Shown piece by piece: positions 29,120 through 30,902 of a stretch of DNA of 30,902 nucleotides. The stretch covers positions 1 through 30,902 of the forward strand of contig JAUWOI010000003.1 of the NCBI GenBank assembly GCA_030612185.1, given 5' to 3'. The notes beneath the pieces are model-generated. The model was not told where the DNA came from. It did not search any database and was given only the letters and a program-made list of their open reading frames with translations. Each line of letters starts with the position of its first letter. The first letter of the stretch is position 1. The translations under genes were made by a program, and so were the position numbers. This DNA comes from Anaerolineae bacterium (lineage in GTDB: Bacteria; Chloroflexota; Anaerolineae; B4-G1).

Positions 29120-30902
29120 ATGAAAACGATCTTTGATACTTGCGAACCGCGACCCGAAGTCCTGAAGGGAGAGTTGAGAGAGGAGATCTTCGCTGCCCGT
29201 CTCAAAGACGTCATTGAAGATAAGGCCGATTCTGTTTACCAGAATCCCGCGACGTTCTTCGACAACACCTACCCCACAGAAGGGCTGAGGCTCCTGCTCG
29301 ACGAGGCCTTGGGCCGGTTGACAGGTGCGAAGGCAGCCAACAACTCCATCATTCGCCTGGAGACGGCTTTTGGAGGCGGCAAGACCCACAACCTGATCGG
29401 CCTCTACCACGCAGCCAGAGGGCACGCACCCGGCGCGTCGTTCGTTGACGCAGCCCTGATCCCCACCCCTGGAGTAGTGCGGGTGGTCGGCGTTGTCGGG
29501 TCGGACCTGCAGCCTCGCGACGGCCTCGATCACGTGGATGTGACCACCTTCACGCTGTGGGGCGAACTGGCCTATCAATTGGGCGGCGCAGCAGGGTATG
29601 CTTTCGCTTCCGGCAGCGATCAAGACCGTTCTGCACCCGGCACCGGGTTGCTGGAGAAACTGGTCGGCGATGAACCAACCCTCATCATGCTCGACGAGGT
29701 CGCGCGCCACCTGCGTGCGGCAAAAACCGTGCCCACCGTCACCGGAAAATCTGACCTGGCCGAGCAGACGGTGGCCTTCCTGATGTCTCTGTTCGAGTTT
29801 GCCGCCAGCAAGGAGCGGGTGGTCGTGGTGCTGACGTTGTCCGACCCGCGCGACGCCTTTGGCAAGGAGACGGAGGGACTGCGCCACGACCTGGCCGAAG
29901 CCCGGCGCGTATCGGCCCGCCAGGAGCGGGTGATCACGCCGACAGAGGAGACGGAGATCTCAGCCATTGTGACACACCGCCTGTTCAAATCTGTTGATCG
30001 GGACAGCGCCCGTGAGACCGCCAGGGCGTATACGAATTCGTATCGCCAACTCGTAGAGCAGGGCGCCAACCTGCCCCAGAGGGCTGTTCGCGCCGAGTAC
30101 GCCGAGGAGATAGCCGGGGACTATCCCTTCCATCCCGAGTTACTGAACACGCTGAACCGCAAGACCTCGACCATCCCCAACTTCCAGAAGACCCGAGGGG
30201 CGCTGCGGTTGCTGGCGATGGTCATCCGCCGCCTGTGGGAAACTCGCCCTCCCGACACATACCTGATCCATCCCTTTCACCTGGATCTGGGCGTCGAGTC
30301 CATCACCAATGACCTGACCAGCCGCCTGGATCGTCCAGCCTTCAAGCAGGTCGTCGAGGCCGATATTATCAGCACCAAGACAGGCTCGCCCGCCCACGCT
30401 CAAGTCTTCGATCAGCCCCTGTTGGAGGCCGGCAAGCCACCTACCACCCGTCGCGTCGCGACGGCGGTTTTCCTGCACAGTCTTACCCAGGGGATCGCCT
30501 CCGGCGTGGACCCGGCCGACCTGCTTCTGGCGGTGCTGATCCCGGGCGACGACCCGATGTTAGCCCATAAGGCTGCCGAACGTCTCTACGACAAGGGGTG
30601 GTTCTTTGAGTGGGACGGTCATCGCTACCGCTTCAAGACGGAGCCCTCGCTGAACAAGATCGTCACCGATGAGATGGGAATGGTGGGGCGCACGAAGGCC
30701 AAACAGGAGTTAGACAGCCGTATCCGCCAGGTCTGGAAGAGCGGTATCTTCAAGGTCGTTCCCTTTCCCCAGGAGGCGGGCGAGGTAGACGACGACGCCG
30801 GGCTGCCAAAACTGGTGCTGCTCCACTACGACGCAGCCACCGCGACAGCGACCGAGCCCGCGCCACCAGAACTGGCACGCAAGATCGCCGATTATGCCGG
30901 CT
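29120..30902 (+). CDS. DUF499-type P-loop ATPase, BrxC/PglY-like (partial, C-terminus off the right edge)
   Basis: 594 codons are visible and still open at the end. ATG 29120 has AGGGG at 29110-29114. The N-terminus EPRPEVLKGELREEIFAARL and YQNPATFFDNTYPTEGLRLL is typical of DUF499 proteins. Walker A is LETAFGGGKTHNLIGLYH (~80-97) and Walker B is TLIMLDEVARHL (~187-198). VVVVLTLSDPRDAFG and FHPELLNTLNRKTSTIPNFQ, then KTRGALRLLAMVIRRLW, match the AAA-like core of this family. DUF499 ATPases are known partners of DNA methylases (DUF1156, PglX-like) in anti-phage islands such as BREX. Partner genes, if any, lie to the right of the window. The family call is by eye but the motifs are clear. Confidence 0.8.
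   Translation, partial: MKTIFDTCEPRPEVLKGELREEIFAARLKDVIEDKADSVYQNPATFFDNTYPTEGLRLLLDEALGRLTGAKAANNSIIRLETAFGGGKTHNLIGLYHAARGHAPGASFVDAALIPTPGVVRVVGVVGSDLQPRDGLDHVDVTTFTLWGELAYQLGGAAGYAFASGSDQDRSAPGTGLLEKLVGDEPTLIMLDEVARHLRAAKTVPTVTGKSDLAEQTVAFLMSLFEFAASKERVVVVLTLSDPRDAFGKETEGLRHDLAEARRVSARQERVITPTEETEISAIVTHRLFKSVDRDSARETARAYTNSYRQLVEQGANLPQRAVRAEYAEEIAGDYPFHPELLNTLNRKTSTIPNFQKTRGALRLLAMVIRRLWETRPPDTYLIHPFHLDLGVESITNDLTSRLDRPAFKQVVEADIISTKTGSPAHAQVFDQPLLEAGKPPTTRRVATAVFLHSLTQGIASGVDPADLLLAVLIPGDDPMLAHKAAERLYDKGWFFEWDGHRYRFKTEPSLNKIVTDEMGMVGRTKAKQELDSRIRQVWKSGIFKVVPFPQEAGEVDDDAGLPKLVLLHYDAATATATEPAPPELARKIADYAG

Noticed and set aside
29104..29136. Ten-codon leader peptide overlapping the DUF499 start
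   Set aside because: ATG 29104 has no ribosome site and no codon pattern suggesting attenuation; probably chance.
1..30902. CRISPR array
   Set aside because: No run of regularly spaced direct repeats with unique spacers was found; the 12-bp and 28-bp tandems have no spacers.

Overview
This 30.9 kb window looks like a chromosomal segment of an uncultured bacterium, most likely a Chloroflexota (Anaerolineae-like) lineage. That is an inference. It rests on the GC-rich coding style, the secreted DUF11, lamin-tail and SH3b proteins (one ending in Y-L-P-L-I-V-R-R), a CarD-type regulator beside a primary-type sigma factor, and many short palindromic intergenic repeats. No rRNA, CRISPR array, integrase or transposase is visible.

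Layout. 1-1233 (minus): start of a secreted lamin-tail/DUF11 protein that runs off the left edge. 1.47-2.8 kb: a PadR regulator with a clear promoter and palindromic operator, then a CarD-like regulator. 2.9-5.4 kb: a cluster of broken housekeeping pieces (ribosomal protein S3 N-terminus, cold-shock domain, L36 with a frameshift, a lone sigma region 4.2) around an intact RpoD-like sigma factor. 5.4-6.35 kb: a pentapeptide-repeat protein, then a glycosyltransferase fragment between two ~97-bp inverted-repeat elements. 6.37-10.2 kb: a tight five-gene operon encoding a Ddl-like ATP-grasp ligase, an ornithine/alanine racemase-like enzyme, an acetylpolyamine-amidohydrolase-like protein lacking its catalytic core, an opine dehydrogenase and a cold-shock-domain remnant. 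This looks like D-amino-acid or opine chemistry of unknown product.

10.2-13.2 kb: tRNA-Asn with its own promoter and terminator, a membrane-anchored clan-A glycoside hydrolase, an SH3b protein and a Pro-rich membrane protein. 13.2-18.1 kb: a ThDP enzyme of the acetolactate synthase/IolD type with a palindromic repeat inside its reading frame, a repeat-rich spacer, a phospholipase D-like protein, a Gfo/Idh/MocA oxidoreductase and a small membrane protein. 18.1-21.2 kb: a repeat-bearing spacer, a secreted DUF11/ZU5-like protein, a degenerate receiver-only paralogue of the response regulator further right, and a small secreted peptide.

21.2-28.7 kb (minus): a histidine kinase and OmpR-type response regulator, followed by a 1328-residue secreted Asp-box protein that is a plausible target of the pair. 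The kinase carries a CxxCH motif in a predicted external loop. At the right edge (29.1 kb to the end, plus), after another inverted-repeat element, a strong promoter drives a DUF499-type (BrxC/PglY-like) P-loop ATPase. It is cut by the window and may be the first gene of an anti-phage or DNA-modification island lying outside.

Most distinctive material: the D-amino-acid/opine operon with its core-deleted deacetylase, the palindrome absorbed into an enzyme reading frame, the cluster of truncated housekeeping domains, the CxxCH sensor kinase and the DUF499 gene at the edge.
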